Assembly (NCBI GenBank): GCA_035515475.1
Contig: DATJBF010000024.1
Span: 1 to 46,240, forward strand
Length of the DNA stretch: 46,240 bases
Direction: 5' to 3'
Source: DATJBF01 sp035515475
GTDB lineage: Bacteria > Verrucomicrobiota > Verrucomicrobiia > Palsa-1439
Every line of letters starts with the position of its first letter. Position 1 is the first letter of the stretch. Position numbers and translations under genes: made by a program. The notes below the pieces were generated by a model. That model was not told where the DNA came from, ran no database searches, and saw only the letters and a program-made list of their open reading frames with translations. Of the stretch, positions 16,915 to 25,438 are shown one piece after another.

Positions 16915-19733
16915 TTCCCACCTCCGAGGCTCAAGGTGAACACGCCACGCTCGGCGAAGTTCGGGTCGTTGTCGCACCGCGCGATTTCGAGCCGGCCCAT
17001 CGTCAGCTTGCCGGCGGCCAGCGGCAGCGGATCGAACGGACTGCTCTGTCGCTGGAACCTCGTGATCTCGACCGACGCGACGCCGGGCACAGCCTGCGCC
17101 GCGGCGTAGAGCGGGCTGAGCCAGACCGTTTGCCCAAACGTGAAATTGTCGGGATGGAACACGCCGCGTCGACCATCGGGCAACAGCCGGTTGCTGAACA
17201 CGTCGAGCAACGCCGCCTTCACGTCGCTGCGGAAATGGTCCGCCAACACGCAAACGTGCATCGCGATGTCCAGCGACACAAACCGCGGTCCATCTACTTC
17301 TAAATCGTAGCCCGCCATCCGGTAGCGCTCGACGAGCTGGCGAATGTCGGTCTTGAACGCGTCGTCGACCGGCAAACCACCGAACCGGTCCGCGGTCAAA
17401 AAAACTGTGTGCCAACTTCCCGTCCAGCGAAATGTGGCCGCGGCGCGTTGCACGCGCGAGTCGCGCTGTGTCACCTCGGCGTAATCGGCCTCGGTCACCG
17501 CGCGTTCCTGCGTACGGAACGCCGCGGGTGCGTGCTGCCGCACCTCCTCGATCGTTTCCGGCTCGACGCCACCTTGTGCGGGCAACGGATTGCGCACGAG
17601 CGTGACGGCGGTCAGGCTCGTCACGATGTGCGCCAGCGATTCCGCGCCGACGTTGCCGGCGGTGCCGTTGCCGACGCGATACGTGGCGGTGAACGCCGTC
17701 AGCGGATCGGGACGCCTGCCGAGTTGATCGTCGCCGAACCGCAAGTACGCGGCACCATCGCTGTCAATCTCCGCGACGAACTCGTTGGCGTCGGGCGCGC
17801 TGTTGAGCAGATCGCCTTGCGGATACCACGGCTCGGTGATGCTGTTCCGCGTGCTCTGCAACCAAACCGCCGGTAGCGCATCGTGCACGTTCCACTGCAT
17901 CGCCGCCGCGGCGGAGGCGGTTGCATCGAACGGCGCCGCCTGCGTCAGCGGTTGGTCCTGGAGCTGCGGCCGGTAACGCGGCGGTATGGGCACCAGTTTG
18001 GCCTCGATGCAATGGTCGCTGTCGGTTGCCGGCGGCCGGAAAATCGTCGGCTCCGGCACGATGGCGGGAATCGGCGGGTTGGTTTCGATCAAACCGTGGT
18101 CGGCCAGTACGATGTTGCCACGGGCGACGCTGACGGTGTTGTCGAGATATTTGTTGCCGTGCTCTTCATCAGTGTACGCGGAAATGCACAGCGGGAACGT
18201 CAGCGCGTCGTCGGCCGCCCATTCGATCTCGGTGATCAGATGATTGTCCAACGGGTCCGTGTCGAGGATGGGATCGCTCGTCAGTCGCACGGCCTGCCGG
18301 TGCGTCGGGTCGGCGTCGCCGGGCTGGCCGGTGTCGGGGCCGACGATTTCCTCGAGGAGGAGAACGTCATCCTTTTTCAGGTTGGGGAAATGGCCGTCCA
18401 ACGTGGCGCGCGTGGCCCCTTTCGGCAGACAGCAGCGCTGTTCCGTCCACGTATAAAACGGAATGGCCGTATGATCTTTGAACAACAGGATGTCGTGCAT
18501 CGTTTCAAAACCGGCCTGCGCCTGGCGCAAAACTCGCGGATCGTCCGGCAAGACCACCGGCTGGCCGGGGATTCGGGTGAACAGTCGCGTGCCTTTCGGC
18601 AGCGGCCCGGTGTCGGCGTTGACCTGGATCTGGACCCAGGTGCGCGCATTGCAGCCATCGTCCATCCGGTAATCGACCAGCCGGGCGTGCCGCCGCACTG
18701 AAATGCGCCGACGCGCCGTGCCGACATAGGCTTCGGTGCCGACGGCATCCTGTTGGTAACTGAGGTAATCGCCGACGAACGCGAGCAGTTCGACGAGCGC
18801 AACGCCGAGGTCGGCCGCGTGGCGTTCTTTCCACTGCGGGCTCAACAGCGCGATGCGGTCGAGCATGAGCCGGCGGAAACTGGCGTAATCTTTCGCGAGG
18901 TAATTGATCTCCGGCTCGACGTGCGCCGGCGGCGGGCAGATACGTCGCGGTTGGCAATCGAAATCGCTCGGACACTCGACCTTGAACGAAAAATCGATCG
19001 CCGACAGCAGCGGATCGTAGCCAGCCGGCGGTTGCGGAGGCTGGAGCTGCGCCTCCTGCACGATCCGCAACGTGTAGGTCGAATAGTCGCCCGGCTGATT
19101 CACTTGGACCTTCAGCACCTTCGCATCCAAGCCGGTGCCGGGCGTTGCGTCGGTGACGGTGATCGGAGTGACGCGTTCGCCGCCCTCGATGACCAGGTTG
19201 GTTTTCGTGAGCGCGGCACCCGAAAGGTCATTGACAAAATGCACCAACAACATGCATTGCCGATCCGGGCTTCTGGCAATTTCCAAGGGGTAGGCGTCCT
19301 CCAACAGCAGGCGATTCAAACGAAGCACATTCTCCCCGGACAAGCGTTGCACGAGTAATTGATGAGTCTTGGCTGATAGAGGCACGCCGACAAACCGGTG
19401 AGCGGTATAAATCGAACGACCAGATTGGATTGTCTGGTTAAACTCGGAGACGAGGGCGGATCGGCGGGCGAGCGAAGATGAACGGGGGTTCTGGAGAAGC
19501 CTTTGGGTGCGCCGGGTGAACTGCTGCCAAACGAACGCGGAAACCTTGTCGCGATGTGCGTGGGGAACCAGCTTCTTGCGCAGGCCGGGAAGATCAGCCA
19601 AATCGTTCGCCGAGAACATCGAGGCGTCGTGATCGAGCACTTCGAGATAGTCGATGCCGTTCAACCCGGTGGGGTTCTGCTGAGGGTCGGCCAACGCCGC
19701 GCGACGAAATTCATCGCAACACGTGTAGATCAT
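16911..19733 (-). CDS. Baseplate J/gp47-family protein (first copy)
   Basis: 940 residues, ATG 19733 overlapping the gp25 neighbourhood on one side by ATGA and the next gene on the other. N-terminal part unique, with CPSDFDCQPRRICPP (three Cys). From about residue 285 the baseplate J pattern appears: EINYLAKDYASFRRLMLDRI, LVELLAFVGDYLSYQQDAVG, EAYVGTARRRISVRRHARLV; later YLRFGDDQLGRRPDPLTAFT, the loop RTQERAVTEADYAEVTQRDS, and C-terminal QAVPGVASVEITRFQR. It is the larger wedge protein of the baseplate, homologous in architecture to Afp11/Pvc11. Works with gp25 and the second J protein. Confidence 0.9.
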   Translation of the reverse strand: MIYTCCDEFRRAALADPQQNPTGLNGIDYLEVLDHDASMFSANDLADLPGLRKKLVPHAHRDKVSAFVWQQFTRRTQRLLQNPRSSSLARRSALVSEFNQTIQSGRSIYTAHRFVGVPLSAKTHQLLVQRLSGENVLRLNRLLLEDAYPLEIARSPDRQCMLLVHFVNDLSGAALTKTNLVIEGGERVTPITVTDATPGTGLDAKVLKVQVNQPGDYSTYTLRIVQEAQLQPPQPPAGYDPLLSAIDFSFKVECPSDFDCQPRRICPPPAHVEPEINYLAKDYASFRRLMLDRIALLSPQWKERHAADLGVALVELLAFVGDYLSYQQDAVGTEAYVGTARRRISVRRHARLVDYRMDDGCNARTWVQIQVNADTGPLPKGTRLFTRIPGQPVVLPDDPRVLRQAQAGFETMHDILLFKDHTAIPFYTWTEQRCCLPKGATRATLDGHFPNLKKDDVLLLEEIVGPDTGQPGDADPTHRQAVRLTSDPILDTDPLDNHLITEIEWAADDALTFPLCISAYTDEEHGNKYLDNTVSVARGNIVLADHGLIETNPPIPAIVPEPTIFRPPATDSDHCIEAKLVPIPPRYRPQLQDQPLTQAAPFDATASAAAAMQWNVHDALPAVWLQSTRNSITEPWYPQGDLLNSAPDANEFVAEIDSDGAAYLRFGDDQLGRRPDPLTAFTATYRVGNGTAGNVGAESLAHIVTSLTAVTLVRNPLPAQGGVEPETIEEVRQHAPAAFRTQERAVTEADYAEVTQRDSRVQRAAATFRWTGSWHTVFLTADRFGGLPVDDAFKTDIRQLVERYRMAGYDLEVDGPRFVSLDIAMHVCVLADHFRSDVKAALLDVFSNRLLPDGRRGVFHPDNFTFGQTVWLSPLYAAAQAVPGVASVEITRFQRQSSPFDPLPLAAGKLTMGRLEIARCDNDPNFAERGVFTLSLGGGK

Positions 19734-20095
19734 GCGCCCGGCCCTCCCTGCGTGAACACCGCCGTCTGTTTCGTTTGTGAGCGGCGCACGACGTAGTCAA
19801 TCCGCACACGCAACGTGGCGTCTTCGCTCACGACCTCCAGATTCTTGACCTCGATCAAATCTCCGAGCCATTGTTGGAGGGCGGCTTGGACTTGATACTG
19901 GGTGGCCGCCGCGAGTTCCGGGCTATTGGGAGCGAATACGAGTTGCATCACACCGCTGCCGAAATCCGGGCGGTTCACCCGCTCACCGGGCATCGTGAAT
20001 AGAAGTTGCTCGATCAGATCGCGGATATGGCGGTCGGCATCCGCGTCGGCCGTGCGACCGCGGGCGTCAAATTGAAATGGAAAAGCAACGTTCAT
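19730..20095 (-). CDS. gp25/GpW-family baseplate protein
   Basis: 121 residues starting MNVAFPFQFD at 20095 (ATGA overlap with the upstream PAAR-like stop). Contains HIRDLIEQLLFTMPGERVNR, then PDFGSGVMQLVFAP, the hallmark of the T4 gp25/T6SS TssE/GpW group, with the conserved Glu-Arg-x-x-x-Pro-x-(F/Y)-G element. The protein sits at the baseplate-sheath junction and starts sheath polymerisation in related systems. A longer frame extends to 20155, but the added basic residues read through the neighbouring gene and are not expected. Confidence 0.93.
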   Translation of the reverse strand: MNVAFPFQFDARGRTADADADRHIRDLIEQLLFTMPGERVNRPDFGSGVMQLVFAPNSPELAAATQYQVQAALQQWLGDLIEVKNLEVVSEDATLRVRIDYVVRRSQTKQTAVFTQGGPGA

Positions 20096-20412
20096 TGAGC
20101 TTTCACTCGCATCTGGGTCACGACGACGTTCACGCCGGTACCGTTCGGAGTGCAAACCGCCTGGCTATCCTGAAGCAACAGGGGTTGGCCGCCGGACTTC
20201 ACACGCGTGGCGGCCGTAGTCCATTGCGCGGTGACGCAGGGCGTCGGTACGCCGGCGGTGACGTACGGGCACGCGGAAACTGTCCACGGATTTGACTGCT
20301 GAACGGTTTCTTGGCCGCTGACTTTGACGCGCGGGTTGGGCACGATGGCCTGCGCCTGGCCGGCGTGCAGGCACATGACCGTGGCGCCTTGATGGAGCAG
20401 ATAGCCGGACAT
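20092..20412 (-). CDS. PAAR-like spike-tip protein
   Basis: 106 residues from ATG 20412 (the upstream TGA and this ATG share one base; a GTG three bases earlier is possible). Begins MSGYLLHQGATVMCLHAGQA and contains TAGVPTPCVTAQWTTAATRV, with regularly spaced Cys and His and a C-terminal GVNVVVTQMRVKA. This matches the PAAR-like/DUF4280 group that caps the spike in injection systems; the Cys and His could bind a metal at the tip as in PAAR. It follows the spike gene directly, as expected. Confidence 0.82.
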   Translation of the reverse strand: MSGYLLHQGATVMCLHAGQAQAIVPNPRVKVSGQETVQQSNPWTVSACPYVTAGVPTPCVTAQWTTAATRVKSGGQPLLLQDSQAVCTPNGTGVNVVVTQMRVKAQ

Positions 20413-20918
20413 CACGTCACCTCCAGTGCCTGGTCGTTGATCTTGACCGAGGGCCCGCTCAGTTTGACGGTCGCGCCGTTGCCGTTGTCGATCTCGATGC
20501 TTTGGGAAGTCAGCTTGATTTTCTGTCCGCCGGATGTCTCCAGCGTGATGCCGCCGCTGCCCGGCGAATCGTCGAAGGTGATTCGGTTGCCGCCCTCGGT
20601 TTCCAGGACGACTTTCTTCTCCGGTGCCGGCAGGAGAACCGACGGCCTATCCGCCTGGGAACCCCACCAGCAGCCCGACCAGATCGGATAGTCCGGGTCA
20701 CCGCCGACGAACTCAATCCATACACCAGCCCCGACCTTGGGCAGGGCGCAGTAACCGCTAAACGGAGCGCACGGCAACGCCCAGCCGCTCTCGTCATCCC
20801 CGAAGATGTCCGGCACCTTGGCTTTGATACGGCCACGCTTCTCCGGGTCCTGGTTGTCGGTGACCACTCCCTGGTATTTGCCGTAGAAGAATTGGTTGTC
20901 GGATTCGCCGTTCATCAT
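20412..20918 (-). CDS. gp5-like spike protein (OB-fold plus beta-stem)
   Basis: 168 residues starting MMNGESDNQFFYGKYQG; the ATGATG at 20918 overlaps the previous stop. The OB fold (GVVTDNQDPEKRGRIKAKVP, CAPFSGYCALPKVGAGVWIE, GDPDYPIWSGCWWGS) is that of the gp5/VgrG middle domain. The C-terminal ~70 residues are short alternating strands (ITLETSGGQKIKLTSQSIEI) that would form the trimeric needle. Unlike a one-piece VgrG, the hub (20915-22033), spike and tip are three separate genes. Confidence 0.92.
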   Translation of the reverse strand: MMNGESDNQFFYGKYQGVVTDNQDPEKRGRIKAKVPDIFGDDESGWALPCAPFSGYCALPKVGAGVWIEFVGGDPDYPIWSGCWWGSQADRPSVLLPAPEKKVVLETEGGNRITFDDSPGSGGITLETSGGQKIKLTSQSIEIDNGNGATVKLSGPSVKINDQALEVT

Positions 20919-22033
20919 GGGCTGACCACCGGCAGCAGTGAGCCGGTGCCCTCGCGTTGGAGGCTGAACTCCTGGGTGTAGCCGGTGAGCGTCAGCATGT
21001 GTTTCACTTCCTGGACGTAATAGGTGCCGTCGTATGCCCGCCCCGCTCCCCGCACGCCCACCAGCCGGCGAGCGCGCAAGACGAAGCCATACCGGACCGA
21101 ATCCAGCGTCCCCGTGCAGATCACGGCATCCGGGGCGTTCGCCTTCCGCGCCAGCAGATCGACTGCGGCGCGCGACGCGCTGCGATTGGCCGTGCGCCGC
21201 ATCAACAGGGTGCGACGGGAACTGACCGGTTGCACAACCAAGGGCGGGAAACGGAGATCTGGTAAAGACGGAATGGAAATACTCTGCTTTGTGATTGGGT
21301 CCGTGAACTTGCCTTCGACGGCAACCGGCGCGAGGGCGTCGTTTCGGAAATGAATCTGCCGCACGTTCGAGGCCGCGCCGAGACTGTAACTGAGCGCCGG
21401 CTGCGGTTGGCCGGTGCGGTCGCGCGGTCCCCAATAAGCCGTGTTCGTGCCGATGGTGAGTGGCTCGGTGTAGAACACGAATCCGTTGCGTTCGGCCAGC
21501 CGATTGATGAACGCCAGGTCGGTCTCGTGCTGCCACGGAACCAATTCGTTTTGCGAGGGCGTGTCCGTGGTCGTGGTCACATTCGGCACAAGCCCGTATT
21601 GAGCGTAGTTCGCGAGAATCCGTTGGACGATCACCGAGTCGGCCTGGTTGGGAAACCGGCCATTGACTTCCGTCAGATTGAGCATTACCCGCACATCGCG
21701 CCCCATGACCGTCAACGTTGAGCGACCCGGCTGATCACCGGGTACGAGTTGATGATGGTAGATGATGCCGTCCATCAACGGCTCGGGCGCGGCGCCCATG
21801 ATCACGCCGATGATCACCCGCGAGTCGGGATCCAGCGTGCCGTCTTGCAGCAGGTCATACTCGCCGGTCTTCTGTTTCGTCAGGCTGAACATGATTTGGA
21901 ATCCGTCATCCTTATCGGCGTTGTTGGTGACCTCCACGCGGCTGATGGCGCGCAACAACTCGGGCGGGGCGGGCCGCGGCACCGTCTTGCCCACCCACAA
22001 CAACAACCGAATCCCGAGTTGGCTGGTCAGCAT
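20915..22033 (-). CDS. gp27-like hub protein (phage late-control D family)
   Basis: 372 residues from ATG 22033 with AGGAG seven bases upstream. Resembles the N-terminal half of VgrG and phage protein D: FQIMFSLTKQKTGEYDLL, DGIIYHHQLVPGDQPGRSTL, VMGRDVRVMLNLTEVNGRFP, then ILANYAQYGLVPN and HETDLAFINRLAERNGFVFY, the last a strong marker of this family. It forms the ring that links the hexameric baseplate to the trimeric spike encoded immediately downstream. No extra domain is fused at the C-terminus. Confidence 0.92.
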   Translation of the reverse strand: MLTSQLGIRLLLWVGKTVPRPAPPELLRAISRVEVTNNADKDDGFQIMFSLTKQKTGEYDLLQDGTLDPDSRVIIGVIMGAAPEPLMDGIIYHHQLVPGDQPGRSTLTVMGRDVRVMLNLTEVNGRFPNQADSVIVQRILANYAQYGLVPNVTTTTDTPSQNELVPWQHETDLAFINRLAERNGFVFYTEPLTIGTNTAYWGPRDRTGQPQPALSYSLGAASNVRQIHFRNDALAPVAVEGKFTDPITKQSISIPSLPDLRFPPLVVQPVSSRRTLLMRRTANRSASRAAVDLLARKANAPDAVICTGTLDSVRYGFVLRARRLVGVRGAGRAYDGTYYVQEVKHMLTLTGYTQEFSLQREGTGSLLPVVSP

Positions 22034-22043
22034 CGCAACTCTC

Positions 22044-22346
22044 CTAAATGTCCGGCATGGCGATCCGGATCCGCCGGCCAACTTCCTCCGTTAGCGCGCC
22101 TGGATCCATCGCTTCGTTCGCATCGCACACGCGCCAGAATTGGGTCGGATCGCCGAGATACTTGGCGGTGACGTTGTCCAGCCGGTCCTCTTGCGTGACG
22201 GTATGCTCGACAATGGTCGTGCCCGCATCGACTGACGGCAGGAACCGTCGTTCCACGTATGGGATGTCGCGGGGTTCGCCGTCGGGGCCGGTGACGGTGA
22301 GCGTCCTGACGGCGAGCTTGGCATACCGACTTGTCGAGTCAAACAT
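22044..22346 (-). CDS. LysM-domain baseplate connector
   Basis: 100 residues, ATG 22346 preceded by GGAGG at seven bases. The middle holds the LysM-like sequence VEHTVTQEDRLDNVTAKYLG, then DPTQFWRVCDANEAMDP. It is the small LysM protein that in eCIS loci lies between tube-initiator and hub genes, and corresponds by position to Afp7/Pvc7-associated LysM subunits that clamp the hub. It ends TAG ten bases before the hub start. Confidence 0.88.
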   Translation of the reverse strand: MFDSTSRYAKLAVRTLTVTGPDGEPRDIPYVERRFLPSVDAGTTIVEHTVTQEDRLDNVTAKYLGDPTQFWRVCDANEAMDPGALTEEVGRRIRIAMPDI

Positions 22347-22349
22347 GGT

Positions 22350-23012
22350 TCATCCTCCAATGGCACTGAGAATGGCCGGCGCGTTGGCGACGGTATTGAG
22401 CGTGGCCATGACTTCTTTTGCCAACTGGTGCGTCATGAAGAGCGCACCACCCGGGGTCAGCAACCCCAGGTCTCTGTAATTCAGTACGCGCAAGCCGAGC
22501 GAGACCTTCGCGTGGATCGGGTTCAAGTTCGGATCGAACATCTCCTCGGCAATGGAAAACGAAGTCAGCCGGACCGGCACCACGCGCTTGACGCCCCACA
22601 CCAGGACCGTCAGCGGCGCTTCCGGTGGGACGACTTCGATGATCCCCGCTTGCAGCAATGCTTCATTGGCGATGACCAACGCACTCTTCGGATACAGCAA
22701 CATTTCGAGCGCCGAGAGTTGCGGGTAGATCCCGATTTGCGTGGCCAACGGCTGCGCCTGCTCCAGTTGGTCGGTGGCGTCGATGACCACCTCCAGGTTG
22801 ATCTCCTCCTGCGGCGGGCCCGTCAGCCGCAGGGCCTCGCCGGGCGCTGATTGCCCGCTTTCGCTGCCCGCCGCGGTGGTCTGCGGCGTCAGCCTCCGCG
22901 TGACCGTCTCTGGATTGTATTGGAACACGATCACGCTCGCCAGCGGGTTGGCCGGGTCGAGGCCGACGAGCGCGCCTTTCAGGAGTCGTGGAGAGTTGGG
23001 GAAGGTACTCAT
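22350..23012 (-). CDS. CIS tube-initiator protein
   Basis: 220 residues. The start SPRLLKGALVGLDPANPLAS, then VIVFQYNPETVTRRL is the CIS tube family signature (a FQYNP-type motif near residue 30). The middle (QEEINLEVVIDATDQLE) and the end (NPIHAKVSLGLRVLNYRDLG) also fit the family. These subunits form the first tube-like ring above the hub, adapting spike symmetry to tube symmetry. Its stop overlaps the SD region of the LysM gene, consistent with coupling. Confidence 0.9.
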   Translation of the reverse strand: MSTFPNSPRLLKGALVGLDPANPLASVIVFQYNPETVTRRLTPQTTAAGSESGQSAPGEALRLTGPPQEEINLEVVIDATDQLEQAQPLATQIGIYPQLSALEMLLYPKSALVIANEALLQAGIIEVVPPEAPLTVLVWGVKRVVPVRLTSFSIAEEMFDPNLNPIHAKVSLGLRVLNYRDLGLLTPGGALFMTHQLAKEVMATLNTVANAPAILSAIGG

Positions 23013-23024
23013 AATATGATCTAG

Positions 23025-23564
23025 TCAATGGGAAATGGGGCGCATCAGGATTCGCAATTTCGGGTCGACGACCAGGTTGGTGTCAACTTTCAGGGCGGAA
23101 TGGAGGCTCGCCACCGCTTGGTTGGTTTGGCCAAGCAGCAACTCCGTTCGTGCCAACGTTGCCCGAGATTCGGGCGACAGGTTCGGCTGTCGATCCAGCT
23201 TGGTCACCATGGCGGCCAAGGTGGAATGAACCTGAGGCGAGAGCGGTCGGGCCGGGGTGGCAGCGTGGGCCGCGTCCAGTTTGTTGAGTTCGGCAACGAA
23301 CTTCTTTCTCGTGCTTGCGCTATTTGGATCGTTCCCAAAGTCGTCGGCGGTTTTGGCATCGAACTCGAACCCGGCGACTTTGGCGGACTTGATGTTGGGA
23401 AAGCCGATCATAATGATTGCCAACGGAAACAAGGCAAGCACCAGTTTGAACGACCGCCGTTTGACCACGCAAAACACAAGCAGGCCCAACGCAACCACGA
23501 ACAAGACGGTGCCACCGACTAACATCGTGATTTCAACCGGGCTCATATGTTCTGGCGAAGTCAT
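23025..23564 (-). CDS. Membrane protein with helical, TPR-like C-terminus, inside the injection-system operon
   Basis: 179 residues from ATG 23564 (GAAGG nine bases upstream; an ATG at 23573 is possible but its SD is too close). Two membrane helices lie near residues 12-32 (ITMLVGGTVLFVVALGLLVF) and 40-57 (LVLALFPLAIIMIGF). The soluble part contains helix pairs resembling a tetratricopeptide unit (LARTELLLGQTNQAVASLHS). I do not recognise a family. Its place between cargo genes and tube-initiator gene suggests a role in the particle: a membrane anchor or release factor, as seen for membrane partners of some bacterial injection systems. That role is inference only. Confidence 0.7.
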   Translation of the reverse strand: MTSPEHMSPVEITMLVGGTVLFVVALGLLVFCVVKRRSFKLVLALFPLAIIMIGFPNIKSAKVAGFEFDAKTADDFGNDPNSASTRKKFVAELNKLDAAHAATPARPLSPQVHSTLAAMVTKLDRQPNLSPESRATLARTELLLGQTNQAVASLHSALKVDTNLVVDPKLRILMRPISH

Positions 23565-23649
23565 GATTTGCATCCTTCGTGCAATGAGACGCTTTTTGAT
23601 TAAGAATCACACGCATTCAAACGGATAGAACAGGCAAACGGCGAGTGAT

Positions 23650-25419
23650 TCATATCGCACCACCTCCAAGATTACGGCTGATGGCGTTGTGAAACCGCTT
23701 CTTGTGGTCATCGTTGAATAGGTCTCCCTCTCTCCGATGCACAGCCCTGTTGATCTGACGCATTTCGGCGGAGGAGCTGACGCTGTTGCATAGTTTCTCA
23801 ATGGCTTCTATGTCGGCGTCTCTTACCCACCAGTCCAGAAGCCGGTTAATAACACGAATCTTTTCAGTCACTGGGGCCTTGCCCAGTTCAGTAGCATTAG
23901 AGTCTGCGATCGCTTTGCGAAGACCTGCACCTGAGCTGATTCCATACGTAGGGCCAATGTCGCGCCGACGAATCCCCTGCAAAAGCGTATTGGGGCTATC
24001 AGCAGCGATCCCCGGGCCGGGCCCTACTTTCCCGCGGATTGCTGGAAGACTCTTGCCTGCGCGTGAAACCACAAGAGCAGCGAATGTAGTGCAGTTCATA
24101 TTTGCAATGTGGAAATGTGGCGGTGCTTTGCACAGACTTTGCGCAAAGCCCAAAGCAGCCTGAAACTCACCTTTGGAGAGACGAATTACTTCCTCGTGAT
24201 CAATGCATGGCCGGTGGGCGGTGTCGGGGTGAGCCATACACCCGAACACTTCGGGCTTCCAGTAAGGATCCGGCGTCCCGTAAGCGGTATTGGGATAGAA
24301 ACCATAAGTGAATGATTTTCCGGTAGAGTCTGATAACCCGATGTATGTGTGCCCAACATCAGCTCCGCTCTTGACATCTTCGGCAGAAGGGACATCAATG
24401 TCGATCATCACTTTTAGTGTCCACTCGGTCGCAGTTCCTCCTGTTCCTTCATGCCCAGGGTCTGGTTTTTCGCATGGCGACTCTGCACGCCTGCATATGT
24501 AACTGCACCGGCCCGAAGCTCCGCCACCGGACTTTCGCTGTAACATCGGCGGCCCATGCCGAGAAATCTTAGAGTCAAATCGGCTTTCTTGCTGTATGAC
24601 GTGGGCTAATTCATGCGCGAGAAGAAACATACCTTCTGACGGTTGTGCCGGGTATAGGCCAGTGCCGAGAACGACATTGTGCCCAACCGTGTAAGCTTGT
24701 GCTGACATCGTGTGCGCCGACTCTGCCGCTTTGGCATCCTTATGCACCCTCACACTGCTGAAGTCGTGACCAAAGCGAGGTTCCATGAAGGCACGCGTCT
24801 CTGCATCCAGCGGTTGGCCTGGCGAGCGCAGCACTTCATGCACAATCGGCGGCACAGACATATTGTTCTCCGCTCCGCGGTCTGAGCCATTGGATTTGCG
24901 CTGCAATTTTTTCTTCTTACATTCCTCGCACTCACCGTTGGTATCCGTCTTGCCGCCACACGCGCATTTCCGTCGGATGGCTGAGTCCGACCGTTGCGGA
25001 GAAATGGCGTCACGCCGGCCCGGTGCCGTCGGCTCTGTCATTCGCATGACCTGCTCGGCAACTCGGTCAGCCTCTTGTTCATAAACGTCGCCGGGCTGGT
25101 TGATGGCCAGCTTGGCTTGAACATGAGTCGGGCACGTGTGACAGGCGCCACCGAATGGACACCGGGTCGGCATGGATTTGAGGGGGCAGGAATCAGCAGC
25201 TTGCCTCGAACCGGGAAGGACCCTGACTTGGCCGAAGTCGTACCCGAAGTGCTGTTCAAGCAAGGTGCGCGCAGCTGAGTCAAATGGTTCGCCTGGGCAG
25301 TTCAGCACATTGCTGAGGAGGGACCAGGGTGCATCCCCCCCTATGCGCGCAGTCGCCCGGGCCGACTCCATCGATTCCTGAGCCGTCTTCGCACGTAGGC
25401 AGCTAATCGCGCTTCGCAT
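23650..25419 (-). CDS. DUF4157 putative cargo protein with permuted papain/NlpC-like C-terminus
   Basis: 589 residues from ATG 25419 (GAGAAG eight bases upstream; a longer frame to 25455 would overlap the previous gene). Residues about 30-68 resemble half a DUF4157 unit (LEQHFGYDFGQVRV), followed by a cysteine motif at 78-96 ending CPFGGACHTCP, then QPGDVYEQEADRVAEQVMRM and a second Cys cluster (KCACGGK...CEECKKKK). DUF4157 proper spans about 190-280 (RFGHDFSSVRVHKDAKA) with metalloprotease-like HELAH at 269-273. The C-terminal domain has His357 in GHTYIGL, YGFYP, and Asn442-Cys443 in MNCTTFAALV: a His-before-Cys order typical of permuted NlpC/P60-type hydrolases. DUF4157 is strongly associated with eCIS loci; a secreted toxin is likely, its target unknown. 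Confidence 0.82.
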   Translation of the reverse strand: MRSAISCLRAKTAQESMESARATARIGGDAPWSLLSNVLNCPGEPFDSAARTLLEQHFGYDFGQVRVLPGSRQAADSCPLKSMPTRCPFGGACHTCPTHVQAKLAINQPGDVYEQEADRVAEQVMRMTEPTAPGRRDAISPQRSDSAIRRKCACGGKTDTNGECEECKKKKLQRKSNGSDRGAENNMSVPPIVHEVLRSPGQPLDAETRAFMEPRFGHDFSSVRVHKDAKAAESAHTMSAQAYTVGHNVVLGTGLYPAQPSEGMFLLAHELAHVIQQESRFDSKISRHGPPMLQRKSGGGASGRCSYICRRAESPCEKPDPGHEGTGGTATEWTLKVMIDIDVPSAEDVKSGADVGHTYIGLSDSTGKSFTYGFYPNTAYGTPDPYWKPEVFGCMAHPDTAHRPCIDHEEVIRLSKGEFQAALGFAQSLCKAPPHFHIANMNCTTFAALVVSRAGKSLPAIRGKVGPGPGIAADSPNTLLQGIRRRDIGPTYGISSGAGLRKAIADSNATELGKAPVTEKIRVINRLLDWWVRDADIEAIEKLCNSVSSSAEMRQINRAVHRREGDLFNDDHKKRFHNAISRNLGGGAI

Positions 25420-25438
25420 CGCTCTTCTCACATAATCA

